A DNA stretch of 64,000 nt from UBA4416 sp964543545. GTDB taxonomy: Bacteria > Bacteroidota > Bacteroidia > B-17B0 > Aurantibacillaceae. The translations under genes and the position numbers were made by a program. The DNA lies in assembly GCA_964543545.1 (NCBI GenBank), contig CAZIYT010000002.1, forward strand, positions 248,001-312,000, written 5' to 3'. The notes beneath the pieces are model-generated. The model was given only the letters and a program-made list of their open reading frames with translations, was not told the DNA's origin and searched no databases. Positions 8,429-16,463 of this stretch are shown one piece after another (the first letter of the stretch is position 1; each line of letters begins with the position of its first letter).

Positions 8429-9481
8429 TTACTGCTTCTTTAACATCCTATCCAAACCTTCAAACAATACCTCATTCCCATTCTGCTCATAGGTCGAAAG
8501 CTTCTTCTCAAACAATGGCAGATCATACAGAAATGCTTTCAGGTGATCGGCCGCCAGTGTATCGAAATGCCGGCCGTAGCCGAGCTTTTCAATATACGCT
8601 GCATTCATCCACTGCTCAAACTGATTAGCGATAGGGAAGGAGTAAACAGGCTTTTTCAGGTATACCGCTTCGCTGATAAAGGAAAAACCACCGTTGGCAA
8701 TCACCGCTTTGGCAGAAGCCAGGTCCTTGATAAAACCGGCTTCGCTGAAAGGCTTGAATACGACATTGCCTTCTGTTACATCCATGTTCATACCGTACAC
8801 GTAAAACGTTTCATCAGGCAATTGCTGCAGCACCTCTTTTACGGTTTTGAGGCTGCTGCTGGTTTGGTACATCACGATGTGCTTCCCTTTCGAGGCCTTT
8901 GCGTCCTGGATAATCTGCCTTACGATAGGCGGAACGATAGCCGTGTTTTTCTTTTTGATCTCCGCGTCGAAAAAGCTGCTGATGAAATACTGATCGCAGC
9001 CCGGAACTTTGGCCTGAACAATGGCTTTGGCCAGGCGGTAATTGTTTTTTTCCTCCTTGCTGATTGTGATATCCAATACACAACGGTCCATAACCTGCAT
9101 GTTGTCGATGCTGATGATGGGCAGGCGGTGCTCCTTCGCAAAGAAGAAGCTGAAGCTTTCAAAATCACTGATGACGATGTCCGGTACAAATTTTTTTTCA
9201 ATGAGGTGTTTCTTGCCGGTATTATACACCAGGTTCTTGCCTGCCGATTTCAGGTTAGCCAGGAAAGTGGCAGTCTTCGATACTTCGGCGTTCTTATAGG
9301 CAAAGTGAAAGCCTTTAATCTCGATCACTTTCCCCGGAAAGGCTTTGTCCAGGAAGCTAAAGGCCCGTGAGCTGGAAACGATGCAGACCTCATGGCCTTT
9401 TTCCAGCAAATGATCGATCACCACCTTGCTGCGGGTGGCGTGGCCCATGCCTTCTCCGGGAACTCCGTATAGTATATTCAT
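8429..9481 (-). CDS. GT-B glycosyltransferase, MJ1255/VC2487-type
   Basis: This 350-residue protein begins with the GVPGEGMGHATR glycine-rich loop that marks the UDP-glycosyltransferase-like MJ1255/VC2487 family. A C-terminal donor-site region contains ANGGFSF followed by EAV, like the GT28 sugar-nucleotide site. There is no membrane helix, so it acts at the cytosolic face. Donor and acceptor are unknown. The helical gene lies five bases downstream, and a palindromic repeat pair lies just upstream of the start. Confidence 0.82.
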   Translation of the reverse strand: MNILYGVPGEGMGHATRSKVVIDHLLEKGHEVCIVSSSRAFSFLDKAFPGKVIEIKGFHFAYKNAEVSKTATFLANLKSAGKNLVYNTGKKHLIEKKFVPDIVISDFESFSFFFAKEHRLPIISIDNMQVMDRCVLDITISKEEKNNYRLAKAIVQAKVPGCDQYFISSFFDAEIKKKNTAIVPPIVRQIIQDAKASKGKHIVMYQTSSSLKTVKEVLQQLPDETFYVYGMNMDVTEGNVVFKPFSEAGFIKDLASAKAVIANGGFSFISEAVYLKKPVYSFPIANQFEQWMNAAYIEKLGYGRHFDTLAADHLKAFLYDLPLFEKKLSTYEQNGNEVLFEGLDRMLKKQ

Positions 9482-9498
9482 TGTTTTTTTGTTTGATC

Positions 9499-9580
9499 CG
9501 GTGGCTTCGGCTGCGCTCAGCCCACCGTTACGATACTGTATTTAATGGTCACCGGTGACTGAGCGTAGTCGAAGTCACCA
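9499..9580. repeat. two intergenic palindromic repeats of the GGTGGCTTCGxCTxCGCTCAG type
   Basis: The first copy (9499-9527) has CGGTGG and CCACCG ends around GCTTCGGCTGCGCTCAG. The second (9547-9580) has TGGTCACC and GTCACCA ends around GACTGAGCGTAGTCGAAG, the inverse orientation of the same core. Related cores occur at 32881-32905 and 39154-39175. Intergenic hairpins of this kind are common in Bacteroidota genomes; no function is known to me. Confidence 0.7.
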
Positions 9581-9594
9581 TTAGGCCCTAAACA

Positions 9595-9622
9595 AAAAGC
9601 TCTACATTTCTGCAGAGCTTTT
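9595..9622 (-). terminator. terminator of the thrS-infC-rpmI-rplT transcript
   Basis: AAAAGCTCT and AGAGCTTTT flank a short loop 27 bases beyond the rplT stop. Read on the minus strand, the hairpin ends in a T-run, as expected for a rho-independent terminator. Confidence 0.75.
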
Positions 9623-9648
9623 CGGTATGATACAGTAACAAATAAATT

Positions 9649-9993
9649 TTATTTTACCTGCTCTACGATTGCTTTGAAAGCTTCAGGATGATTCATCGCT
9701 AAATCAGCTAATACTTTACGGTTCAGGTTGATGTTTTTAGCATTTACTTTACCGATAAATTCGCTGTAGCTCATGCCATACTGACGTACACCGGCGTTGA
9801 TACGCTGGATCCATAAAGAACGCATCGTGCGTTTTTTATTCTTACGATCGCGGTAAGCATAAGTTAAACCTTTCTCTAAGGTATTTTTGGCGATTGTCCA
9901 AACATTACCTCTTGCACCCCAATAACCTTTGGTTAAGTTTAGGATTTTTTTTCTGCGAGCCCTGCTGGCTACGTGATTGACTGAACGTGGCAT
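9649..9993 (-). CDS. rplT: 50S ribosomal protein L20
   Basis: This 114-residue, very basic protein starts MPRSVN and has the L20 hallmarks: an ARRKK helix, the GARGN segment and the RSLWIQRINAG motif. L20 is needed for early 50S assembly and in several bacteria represses its own operon by binding the leader mRNA. It is the last gene of the thrS-infC-rpmI-rplT group, 106 bases after rpmI, and is followed by a terminator. The length is typical. Confidence 0.98.
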   Translation of the reverse strand: MPRSVNHVASRARRKKILNLTKGYWGARGNVWTIAKNTLEKGLTYAYRDRKNKKRTMRSLWIQRINAGVRQYGMSYSEFIGKVNAKNINLNRKVLADLAMNHPEAFKAIVEQVK

Positions 9994-10099
9994 TTCTTTT
10001 TTTAGTTTTTGATTTTACGCGACCGCTTTCGGCGATACTTCTTTACATAAAATCCGGTTAAACAATTGTTTTTTGACCTTTCTACCGGGTAATTCAAAA

Positions 10100-10294
10100 T
10101 TACATCGCTAACAGGAACTTTACGTTGTTCATATCAGTTTTATCAACTAAACCTGATTTTGTCAACGCACGTTTCCCTTTAGTCGTCTTCTTGGTTAAGA
10201 TGTGACTTTTAAAAGCGTGTTTTCTTTTGATTTTGCCGGTCCCAGTTACAGAGAATCTCTTCTTTGCGCTGGAGTTTGTTTTCATTTTTGGCAT
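10100..10294 (-). CDS. rpmI: 50S ribosomal protein L35
   Basis: This 64-residue basic protein begins MPKMKTNSSAKKRF, the diagnostic L35 N terminus, and has the KHAFKSHIL segment. It sits 35 bases after infC and upstream of rplT, the conserved order in most bacteria. The length is standard. Confidence 0.98.
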   Translation of the reverse strand: MPKMKTNSSAKKRFSVTGTGKIKRKHAFKSHILTKKTTKGKRALTKSGLVDKTDMNNVKFLLAM

Positions 10295-10329
10295 TTGCGT
10301 GATTTTATTTATTTGTTAGTACTTTCTCT

Positions 10330-10974
10330 TTATTTTTTCTTCGGTGCCAGAACCATCAGCATTTTCTTGCCTTCCAATACCGGCAGCTGCTCTGCTTTTC
10401 CAAACTCTTCCAGCTCGGAAGCAAAACGCAGTAATAAAATAGTGCCTTGCTCTTTGAACACGATCTCACGTCCTCTGAAGAATACAAAGGCTTTTACTTT
10501 AAAGCCTTCCTGTAAGAACTTCGTGGCGTGGTTCTTTTTGAACTGGAAATCATGCTCGTCCGTATGCGGTCCGAAACGGATATCCTTTACAACGACTTTG
10601 GCAGCTTTGGCTTTTACTTCCTTCGCTTTCTTTTTAAGCTCGTATAAGAATTTACCGTAATCAACTACTTTACATACCGGCGGATCTACATTCGGTGCAA
10701 TCTCTACCAGGTCAACACCACGGTCCTCCGCCATTTTAATAGCTTCTTCGATAGGATATACACCCGCTTCGATATCGTCACCTACCACACGCACTTTCGG
10801 CGTATTGCGAATGTTTTTGTTGATACGGTGCTGCTCTTCCTTAACACCGGGGCGTTTGAAGCCTTCTTTTAATCCGCGTGGACGTTTGAAGACAGGAGCT
10901 GGCGTTTCACCCGGCTTTACAGGCCCGGTGTTTTTATTGTTGTTGTTTATTGGTTTCTTAAAAACGCTGATAAT
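10330..10974 (-). CDS. infC: translation initiation factor IF-3 with non-AUG start
   Basis: IF-3 binds the 30S subunit and discriminates against non-AUG start codons. The C-terminal two-thirds match IF-3, with KVRVVGDD, GVDLVEIAPN and the RFGPHTDEHD region. The reading frame is open up to a TAA at 10987-10989 and contains no ATG upstream of the conserved RINKNIR segment. The best candidates are ATT at 10974 or ATC at 10971, just after a perfect GGAGG (10977-10981). A GTG within VRVVGDD would remove conserved sequence and is unlikely. Starting at ATT gives 214 residues with a basic, Asn- and Pro-rich N-terminal extension. An AUU start is known for infC in E. coli, where it gives autoregulation. 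Confidence 0.93.
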   Translation of the reverse strand: MISVFKKPINNNNKNTGPVKPGETPAPVFKRPRGLKEGFKRPGVKEEQHRINKNIRNTPKVRVVGDDIEAGVYPIEEAIKMAEDRGVDLVEIAPNVDPPVCKVVDYGKFLYELKKKAKEVKAKAAKVVVKDIRFGPHTDEHDFQFKKNHATKFLQEGFKVKAFVFFRGREIVFKEQGTILLLRFASELEEFGKAEQLPVLEGKKMLMVLAPKKK

Positions 10975-10976
10975 GA

Positions 10977-10981
10977 CCTCC
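10977..10981 (-). promoter_or_regulatory. Shine-Dalgarno sequence of infC
   Basis: GGAGG on the minus strand sits two bases before ATT and five before ATC. Strong Shine-Dalgarno sites are unusual in Bacteroidota, so this one decides the start region and suggests that a weak start codon is being compensated. Confidence 0.8.
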
Positions 10982-10993
10982 GCTTTTTAGTTA

Positions 10994-12940
10994 TTAATTA
11001 CTTTTTTGTTTAAAATCGTTGTCGATCGTTGTATGGATCAGTTTTGCAAAATCTTCTACCGACATGGTACCGATATCGCCATTGCCCTGTTCACGAACCG
11101 CAACCATTCCTTCTTCTGCCTCTTTTTCGCCTACAATGAGCATAAATGGAATTTTATTTAACTCATTATCGCGGATTTTCTTCCCGATTTTCTCGTTTCT
11201 TTCGTCAACAAGGCCGCGAATATCGGAATTATTTAGCAATTCTAAAACTTTTTTTGCATAATCGTTATATTTTTCACTGATCGGTAATACTGCTACCTGG
11301 TCTGGTGTCAGCCAAAGCGGGAATTTACCGGCGCAGTGCTCGATCAGTACGGCAATAAAGCGCTCCAGCGAGCCGAAAGGCGCACGGTGGATCATTACCG
11401 GGCGGTGCTTTAAGTTATCGGAACCGGTATACTCCAGCTCAAAACGCTCCGGCAAATTGTAGTCCACCTGGATGGTTCCCAGCTGCCACTTACGGCCCAA
11501 GGCATCTTTCACCATGAAGTCGAGCTTAGGTCCGTAGAAAGCCGCTTCACCCAGCTCGGTTACTGTTTTCAGTCCTTTCTCGGCAGCCGACTCAATAATG
11601 GCCTGTTCGGCTAAAGCCCAGTTCTCGTCGGTACCAATGTATTTGGCTTTGTTATCCGGATCGCGCAAAGAGATCTGTGCGGTGTATTCCTTAAAGTCCA
11701 ATGCATTAAATACATGAAGCACCAGGTCGATCACCTTCAAAAATTCTTCTTTTACCTGGTCGGGACGCACGAATAAGTGTGCATCGTCCTGGGTAAAGCC
11801 ACGTACGCGGGTAAGGCCATGCAGCTCACCTTTTTGCTCATAGCGGTATACAGTGCCAAACTCCGCATAGCGCACCGGAAGATCCTTGTACGATTTCGGA
11901 GAGGACTTATAAATTTCGCAGTGATGCGGGCAGTTCATCGGCTTCAGGAAAAACTCCTCACCTTCGTGCGGGGTTTTGATCGGCTGAAACGAATCGGCTC
12001 CGTATTTTTCGTAATGCCCCGAGCATACATATAAATCTTTATTGGCAATATGCGGCGTTACCACAGGCACGTAGCCCGCTTTGGTTTGCGCCTTTTGCAT
12101 AAAGTTGATCAGGCGCTCACGCAGCATGGCACCTTTTGGCAACCACAAGGGCAGGCCAAGACCCACTTTTTCGGAGAAGGTAAATAATTCCAGCTCTTTG
12201 CCCAGTTTGCGGTGATCGCGTTTTTTGGCTTCCTCCAGCAATACCAGGTAATCTTTCAGCTCCTTGTCCTTAGGGAAGGCAATGCCATAGATACGGGTAA
12301 GCATCCGGTTTTTCTCATCACCTTTCCAGTAGGCGCCGGCCACGTTCAATACCTTTACCGCTTTGATAAAGCTGGTATTAGGAATATGCGGGCCACGGCA
12401 CAGGTCAGTGAAATTGCCCTGGGTGTATAAGGAAATGTTGCCATCTTCCAAACGCTCGAGCAGGTCGAGCTTGTACTGATCGCCTTTTTCCGTAAAATAT
12501 TGAATCGCATCTGCTTTGCTGATTTCCTTGCGGATGAACTCGCTGTTCTTGCGCGCCAGCTCCAGCATCTTCGCTTCGATCTTCTCAAAATCGGCAGGCG
12601 TGAGCGGTTGCCCGTCCATGTCCACATCATAATAGAAGCCGTTTTCCAGGGGTGGGCCCACCCAGAACTTCACGCCCGGGTACAGGGCTTCCAGCGCCTC
12701 CGCCAGAAGGTGAGCCGAGGAGTGCCACAAGGTGTTTTTTCCTTCGGCATCGTTCCAGGTCAGTAAGTTGAGCGTGCTGTCTTCGTTAATGGGTTTGTTA
12801 GCATCTACTACTACATTGCTAACTTTTGCCGCCAGCACATTGCGTGCAAGGCCTTCGCTGATGCTCTGTGCAACCTGCATAGAGGTGGTTCCTTTTTCAT
12901 ATTCGCGGATGGAACCATCGGGTAGGGTAATTTTTATCAT
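10994..12940 (-). CDS. thrS: threonyl-tRNA synthetase
   Basis: The enzyme charges tRNA-Thr and edits mischarged serine. I use the ATG at 12940 (648 residues), because the frame upstream of it adds about 42 residues unlike ThrRS and includes a hairpin-forming leader (CCCAC and GTGGG, about 12948-12967). The order is a TGS domain (residues 1-65), the editing domain with His73-x3-His77, the class II core with the zinc-type NCPHH motif and the motif 3 segment containing APFGSLERF, then an anticodon-binding domain. infC begins about 20 bases downstream, forming the conserved translation cluster. Confidence 0.96.
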   Translation of the reverse strand: MIKITLPDGSIREYEKGTTSMQVAQSISEGLARNVLAAKVSNVVVDANKPINEDSTLNLLTWNDAEGKNTLWHSSAHLLAEALEALYPGVKFWVGPPLENGFYYDVDMDGQPLTPADFEKIEAKMLELARKNSEFIRKEISKADAIQYFTEKGDQYKLDLLERLEDGNISLYTQGNFTDLCRGPHIPNTSFIKAVKVLNVAGAYWKGDEKNRMLTRIYGIAFPKDKELKDYLVLLEEAKKRDHRKLGKELELFTFSEKVGLGLPLWLPKGAMLRERLINFMQKAQTKAGYVPVVTPHIANKDLYVCSGHYEKYGADSFQPIKTPHEGEEFFLKPMNCPHHCEIYKSSPKSYKDLPVRYAEFGTVYRYEQKGELHGLTRVRGFTQDDAHLFVRPDQVKEEFLKVIDLVLHVFNALDFKEYTAQISLRDPDNKAKYIGTDENWALAEQAIIESAAEKGLKTVTELGEAAFYGPKLDFMVKDALGRKWQLGTIQVDYNLPERFELEYTGSDNLKHRPVMIHRAPFGSLERFIAVLIEHCAGKFPLWLTPDQVAVLPISEKYNDYAKKVLELLNNSDIRGLVDERNEKIGKKIRDNELNKIPFMLIVGEKEAEEGMVAVREQGNGDIGTMSVEDFAKLIHTTIDNDFKQKSN

Positions 12941-13094
12941 AACGTTTGTCCCACTTACAACGTGGGTTTGAATTTGGGGAGCAAAGATAGCAGAATCCGG
13001 CAATTTTACATCACCGATCGCTAAATATATCGCCGCATTCGCAAAATGAAAATGCTTTAGATACAATAAATTAACAAAAATTTTGCATTACGAG

Positions 13095-13125
13095 TTGTAA
13101 CAATAAATGTTGTAACATATATTTG
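13095..13125 (+). promoter_or_regulatory. promoter of the yceI-like gene with repeated GTTGTAACA
   Basis: TTG at 13095-13097 and TATATTTG at 13118-13125 are 20 bases apart, a good -33/-7 pair. GTTGTAACA occurs twice (13094-13102 and 13109-13117), and the second copy lies in the near-palindrome ATGTTGTAACAT touching the -7 box. This is a plausible operator, perhaps for the MarR-type regulator encoded next. Confidence 0.65.
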
Positions 13126-13158
13126 CGTCATAATTTAAAACCCTTAAACCATAAACCA

Positions 13159-13758
13159 ATGAAAAAAACATTAACAACTTTAGTAGCCGTAGCGGCTTTA
13201 ACGTTTGGTGCAAAAGCACAGGCAAGCTGGAATGTAGATGCCTCTCACAGCAAATTAGGATTTGCTGTAACTCACATGATGGTGAGCGAAACAGAAGGTA
13301 AATTTAAAGTATACGAAGGAAAAGTAGCTTCTGTGAAACCGGATGCAGACTTTACAGATGCTAAAGTGGAATTCTCAGTAGATGCAGCAAGCATTAACAC
13401 CGACGACGAAAAAAGGGATGGCCACTTAAAAAGCCCTGACTTTTTTGACGTGGAGAAATTCCCAAAAATCACGTTCGTGAGCACATCCATGAAACCGGGT
13501 AAAGTAAAAGGAACCTACACATTGATCGGTAATTTAACCATGCATGGTGTGACCAAGCCGTTGACGTTAACAGCGATCGGTGCATCTAAAATCGTAAAAG
13601 ATCCTTATGGAATGGAGCGTTATGCCTTCAAAGTAACCGGAAACCTTAACCGTAAAGATTATGGTTTAGGCTGGAACGCCGCTCTGGAAGCAGGTGGGGT
13701 AGCAGTAAGCGAAAACGTAAGAATCGATGTGAACATCGAGCTTACTAAAGCAAAATAA
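13159..13758 (+). CDS. YceI family periplasmic lipid-binding protein
   Basis: The ATG at 13159 opens a clean signal peptide (MKKTLTTLVAVAALTFGAKA). The mature protein begins SWNVDASHSKLGFAVTHMM, the YceI signature, and includes the family DFFDVEKFP and LTMHGVTKP segments. YceI proteins are periplasmic lipocalin-like barrels that bind polyprenyl or isoprenoid lipids; the physiological role is often unclear. The length of 199 residues is typical. A strong promoter lies upstream, a terminator directly downstream, and a MarR-type regulator follows. Confidence 0.92.
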   Translation: MKKTLTTLVAVAALTFGAKAQASWNVDASHSKLGFAVTHMMVSETEGKFKVYEGKVASVKPDADFTDAKVEFSVDAASINTDDEKRDGHLKSPDFFDVEKFPKITFVSTSMKPGKVKGTYTLIGNLTMHGVTKPLTLTAIGASKIVKDPYGMERYAFKVTGNLNRKDYGLGWNAALEAGGVAVSENVRIDVNIELTKAK

Positions 13759-13772
13759 GTTTATAATTACCG

Positions 13773-13813
13773 GAGGCTGCCTTAAACCTGTGGTTTGCGG
13801 CAGCCTCTTTTTC
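13773..13813 (+). terminator. terminator after the yceI-like gene
   Basis: GAGGCTGCC (13773-13781) pairs with GGCAGCCTC (13799-13807), followed by TTTTT. It ends just before the MarR-type gene, so that gene is probably expressed by read-through or from its own promoter. Confidence 0.85.
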
Positions 13814-13826
13814 AAAATGCTACCGA

Positions 13827-14276
13827 TTGAAATTAGAAGACGAAATACAACAAAAGAAGTTTAAGAGTGAAACCCAGAAGTTGGCGATAAACCTTACCTA
13901 TACTCACAATTGGCTCAACGCTCACTACAGCGCTATGTTTCGCACATCGGATATTACGATGCAGCAATTCAATGTGCTAAGGATCCTGAGAGGGCAATAC
14001 CCGAATCCATGCAGTGTAAAGCTCATCAAGGAGCGCATGCTCGACCGCATGAGCGACGCTTCGCGGATTGTGGATAAGCTGAAATCCAAGGAGCTGGTAG
14101 ACAGGCGCGAATGCCCGGTAGACAGGCGCAGCGTGGATATTCTCATTACCGACAAAGGCCTGGAATTATTAAAGTCGATGGATAGCATCGATGAGAATTT
14201 TAAGGGCGTGTTTAAGACATTAACGGATGAGGAGATGAAAACCCTCAACCATTTGCTGGATAAATTAAGGGATTGA
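13827..14276 (+). CDS. MarR family transcriptional regulator
   Basis: This 149-residue protein has the winged-helix MarR layout: an N-terminal dimerisation helix, a recognition helix around SVKLIKERM and a wing with VDRRECPVDRRSVDILIT, including the conserved DRR. The frame starts with TTG at 13827; the ATG at 13817 is out of frame, and no in-frame ATG precedes the conserved part. It lies 68 bases after the YceI gene, beyond the terminator. Control of yceI through the repeats in its promoter is plausible but inferred. Confidence 0.85.
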   Translation: MKLEDEIQQKKFKSETQKLAINLTYTHNWLNAHYSAMFRTSDITMQQFNVLRILRGQYPNPCSVKLIKERMLDRMSDASRIVDKLKSKELVDRRECPVDRRSVDILITDKGLELLKSMDSIDENFKGVFKTLTDEEMKTLNHLLDKLRD

Positions 14277-14314
14277 TCCGCTTCTTCCCTGAAAATTCAG
14301 ATGTGAGATAGCCA

Positions 14315-14367
14315 TCACAATATATCGTGACAAACGCTGATGAAGGTAATCCCGATAACTCTCGGGA
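14315..14367. repeat. two small palindromes of repeat type
   Basis: TCACAATATATCGTGA (14315-14330, one mismatch) and TCCCGATAACTCTCGGGA (14350-14367) lie in the 180-base gap before the MiaE-like gene. The first is related to GTCACGATGTATCGTGAC at 31698-31715, the second to TACCGATAGCTATCGGTA at 32925-32942. They appear to be members of dispersed palindrome families. Confidence 0.5.
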
Positions 14368-14456
14368 GGCTATACGACATACCTTTAAAAACAATCAATA
14401 ACTACGCGTGAAATTCTAAATTAGTTTCCGACATTTGCAGGCAAATACATTTCCTC

Positions 14457-15044
14457 ATGCTTGGCTTAAAACTGGAAACCGACCCGCGCTGGGTCAATAT
14501 CGTAGAAAAAAATATTGAAGAGATATTAACGGACCATGCTTATTGTGAGCAGAAAGCGGCTACCAACGCCATTTCTATCATGATCAGCTATCCGCAGTTT
14601 ACCGACCTGGTGGAAGACATGGTGGCGCTTGCCAAAGAAGAGCTGACGCATTTTGAGATGGTGCATGCCAAGATCAAGGAAAGAGGCCTCAGCCTGGGCT
14701 ATGAACGGAAAGACGACTATGTGGGAGAGCTGTATAAGTTTATGCGCAAGGGCGATCACCGGAAACGGATTGTGCTGATCGACCGACTCTTATTTGCCGC
14801 CATGATCGAGGCCAGGAGCTGTGAGCGTTTCAAATTGCTTTCGGAGGAGATTGCCGATGAGGACCTCCGGGGCTTTTACAGGGAACTGATGATCAGTGAG
14901 GCTACACACTATACCATGTTTATTGGCTTTGCCCGCAAATACGGTTCGGATACGGAAGATGTGGATGCCCGGTGGCAGCAATGGCTGGAATACGAGGCCG
15001 GTGTTTTAAGGAACTACGGTAAAAAAGAAACCATCCACGGCTAA
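14457..15044 (+). CDS. miaE: MiaE-like tRNA-(ms2io6A)-hydroxylase, diiron protein
   Basis: This 195-residue ferritin-like four-helix protein should hydroxylate the isoprenyl group of modified adenosine 37 in tRNA. The diiron ligands are visible: Glu31, EELTH (Glu62 and His65), Glu118 in IEAR and the SEATH motif with Glu148 and His151. The length and the start MLGLKLETDP fit the family. The gene stands alone after a repeat-containing gap. A role other than tRNA hydroxylation within the diiron superfamily cannot be excluded. Confidence 0.9.
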   Translation: MLGLKLETDPRWVNIVEKNIEEILTDHAYCEQKAATNAISIMISYPQFTDLVEDMVALAKEELTHFEMVHAKIKERGLSLGYERKDDYVGELYKFMRKGDHRKRIVLIDRLLFAAMIEARSCERFKLLSEEIADEDLRGFYRELMISEATHYTMFIGFARKYGSDTEDVDARWQQWLEYEAGVLRNYGKKETIHG

Positions 15045-15212
15045 AAGCGGGAGTACTAAGGCTTTGGATGATACTCATAAATAGTGATTTTGAGAGAGGG
15101 GGCCTGGCGTGTGGAAAAAAAGAAATGCCTTTAAGGTCTTGAAAGACAAGTGCTTTAGCCTCTAATAGCCTTATTTCCCCCTGAAAACAAAGAAAAAAGG
15201 CATCAACTTAAT

Positions 15213-15243
15213 TTTGTTCGTTAGAAAAAATACTCTAATTTCG
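15213..15243 (+). promoter_or_regulatory. promoter of small lipoprotein 1
   Basis: TTTG at 15213-15216 and TAATTTCG at 15236-15243 are separated by 19 bases, close to the Bacteroidota -33/-7 consensus with one change in the -7 box. Confidence 0.6.
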
Positions 15244-15269
15244 CACAAACTTTTTAAAAAACTACTAAA

Positions 15270-15470
15270 ATGAAAAAAATTACGTTATTAGCGGCTGTTA
15301 TTGCTGCTTTCACTTTTGCTTCTTGCAAAAAAGATTACACTTGCGAATGTACAGCTACTAGCGGTGGTGTTTCTATCTCTGCTAGCACTACAATCAAAGA
15401 CACTAAGAAAAAAGCTAAAGACGCTTGTACTGCAAAAAACACTACAGGTGTTACTTGCGAGATTAAATAA
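15270..15470 (+). CDS. small cysteine-patterned lipoprotein 1
   Basis: This 66-residue protein has a lipoprotein signal ending in FASC (Cys19), then KKDYTCEC. Four further cysteines form a pattern shared with the next two genes: a Cys-x-Cys pair right after the lipid anchor, one mid-protein Cys and one in a C-terminal Cys-x-hydrophobic-Lys end. They could form two disulfides or bind metal. No known family is recognised. It has its own promoter and terminator. Confidence 0.75.
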   Translation: MKKITLLAAVIAAFTFASCKKDYTCECTATSGGVSISASTTIKDTKKKAKDACTAKNTTGVTCEIK

Positions 15471-15488
15471 TCATTCCCTGATTATTTT

Positions 15489-15524
15489 AAAAAAGCTATC
15501 CGTCGACCGACGGGTAGCTTTTTT
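15489..15524 (+). terminator. terminator after small lipoprotein 1
   Basis: AAAAAGCTATCCGTCG pairs with CGACGGGTAGCTTTTT, followed by more T. The AAGCTATCCG stem is reused in the terminator at 16313-16344, consistent with duplication of the whole gene unit. Confidence 0.9.
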
Positions 15525-15632
15525 GTTTGGCAAAAGCCCTAAAGACGGATCGTAAATTCGATGGACTTCCGGAATTAACATATCAATACCGCTTTTTGCC
15601 CATGTTTTTCGTTAAATACCGTCCAGTGGGTA

Positions 15633-15662
15633 TTTGGAATTGAAAAAAGATATCTATATTTG
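15633..15662 (+). promoter_or_regulatory. promoter of small lipoprotein 2
   Basis: TTTG (15633-15636), an 18-base spacer and a consensus TATATTTG (15655-15662) lie 23 bases before the start codon. Confidence 0.7.
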
Positions 15663-15685
15663 CGGAAACTTTTAAAAACCTAAAA

Positions 15686-15943
15686 ATGAAAAAAATTACT
15701 TTATTTGCTTTTGCAGTAGTAGCGTTAAGCCTTGCTTCCTGCAAAAAAGACAGAACTTGTGAGTGCACATACACACAATCCGGAACAACCAATGTTACTT
15801 CTAACACTGAGAACATTACTTATACTAAAGTAAGAAAATCAGATGCAAAATACTTTTGCGATAAAGTAACTAACACAAACACTTACACCAGCTCAGGTGG
15901 TTCATCTACCGGTACATCAACTTCAGATTGCAAATTAAAATAA
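15686..15943 (+). CDS. small cysteine-patterned lipoprotein 2
   Basis: This 85-residue paralogue of the preceding lipoprotein has LASC as lipobox, KKDRTCEC at the mature N terminus, an internal YFC and the SDCKLK ending. The middle is rich in Thr, Ser, Asn and Gly and predicted unstructured. The mature part aligns with proteins 1 and 3 mainly by its cysteine spacing and ends. Protein 3 follows 24 bases downstream, so they form one transcript. Confidence 0.75.
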   Translation: MKKITLFAFAVVALSLASCKKDRTCECTYTQSGTTNVTSNTENITYTKVRKSDAKYFCDKVTNTNTYTSSGGSSTGTSTSDCKLK

Positions 15944-15967
15944 TTTAAAACATTTAATATTCATACT

Positions 15968-16294
15968 ATGAAAAAAACGATTATATTATCAGCAGTTGTT
16001 GTGATGGCATTAGCAGCTGCGTCTTGTAAAAAATCAAGAACTTGTACATGTAACTCTACTTACGACAGAACTGTTACTACTACAAATTCTGGTGGAACCA
16101 GCGTTACCGTAACTGACCCTCAAACTTCAAGCACTGAAATTTCAGTAGTAGAAGACAAAATCTCTAAAAAAGACGGAAGAAGGAAATACGGTTGCATCGA
16201 CCACAATTCAGACGAAACAACTGTTACTTCAAATAGCGGTGGAAGCGTTTCTACAAAAACTGAAACCAGAAAATCAACTTGTACTTTGAAATAA
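15968..16294 (+). CDS. small cysteine-patterned lipoprotein 3
   Basis: This 108-residue member is the longest of the three. The lipobox is AASC, followed by KKSRTCTC, an internal YGC and the STCTLK end. The longer Thr/Ser-rich middle makes up the extra length. It is co-transcribed with lipoprotein 2 and ends at a strong terminator. Its function is unknown; a surface-exposed disulfide-stabilised domain is inferred. Confidence 0.75.
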   Translation: MKKTIILSAVVVMALAAASCKKSRTCTCNSTYDRTVTTTNSGGTSVTVTDPQTSSTEISVVEDKISKKDGRRKYGCIDHNSDETTVTSNSGGSVSTKTETRKSTCTLK

Positions 16295-16312
16295 TTCAAA
16301 CTACTCACTAAG

Positions 16313-16344
16313 AAAAAGCTATCCGCAAAACGGGTAGCTTTTTT
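16313..16344 (+). terminator. terminator after small lipoprotein 3
   Basis: AAAAAGCTATCCG pairs with CGGGTAGCTTTTT around a CAAAA loop, then a T-run. Confidence 0.9.
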
Positions 16345-16463
16345 GTTTAACAAAAAATGTATCTCCCGCTGCTGCTTATTTTATAAATGCCATGACGGGG
16401 GCATGCAAATAAAATTTACATTTGGCGAATCATTTTTATTACGTTTCTTAACCCCAATCTATC

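Noticed and set aside
10202..10660. A 152-codon plus-strand frame across rpmI and infC.
   Set aside because: It is the shadow of conserved ribosomal and IF-3 genes on the other strand.
12941..13066. An N-terminal extension of about 42 residues on ThrRS.
   Set aside because: It is not like ThrRS sequence, includes a leader hairpin, and the ATG at 12940 gives the normal start.
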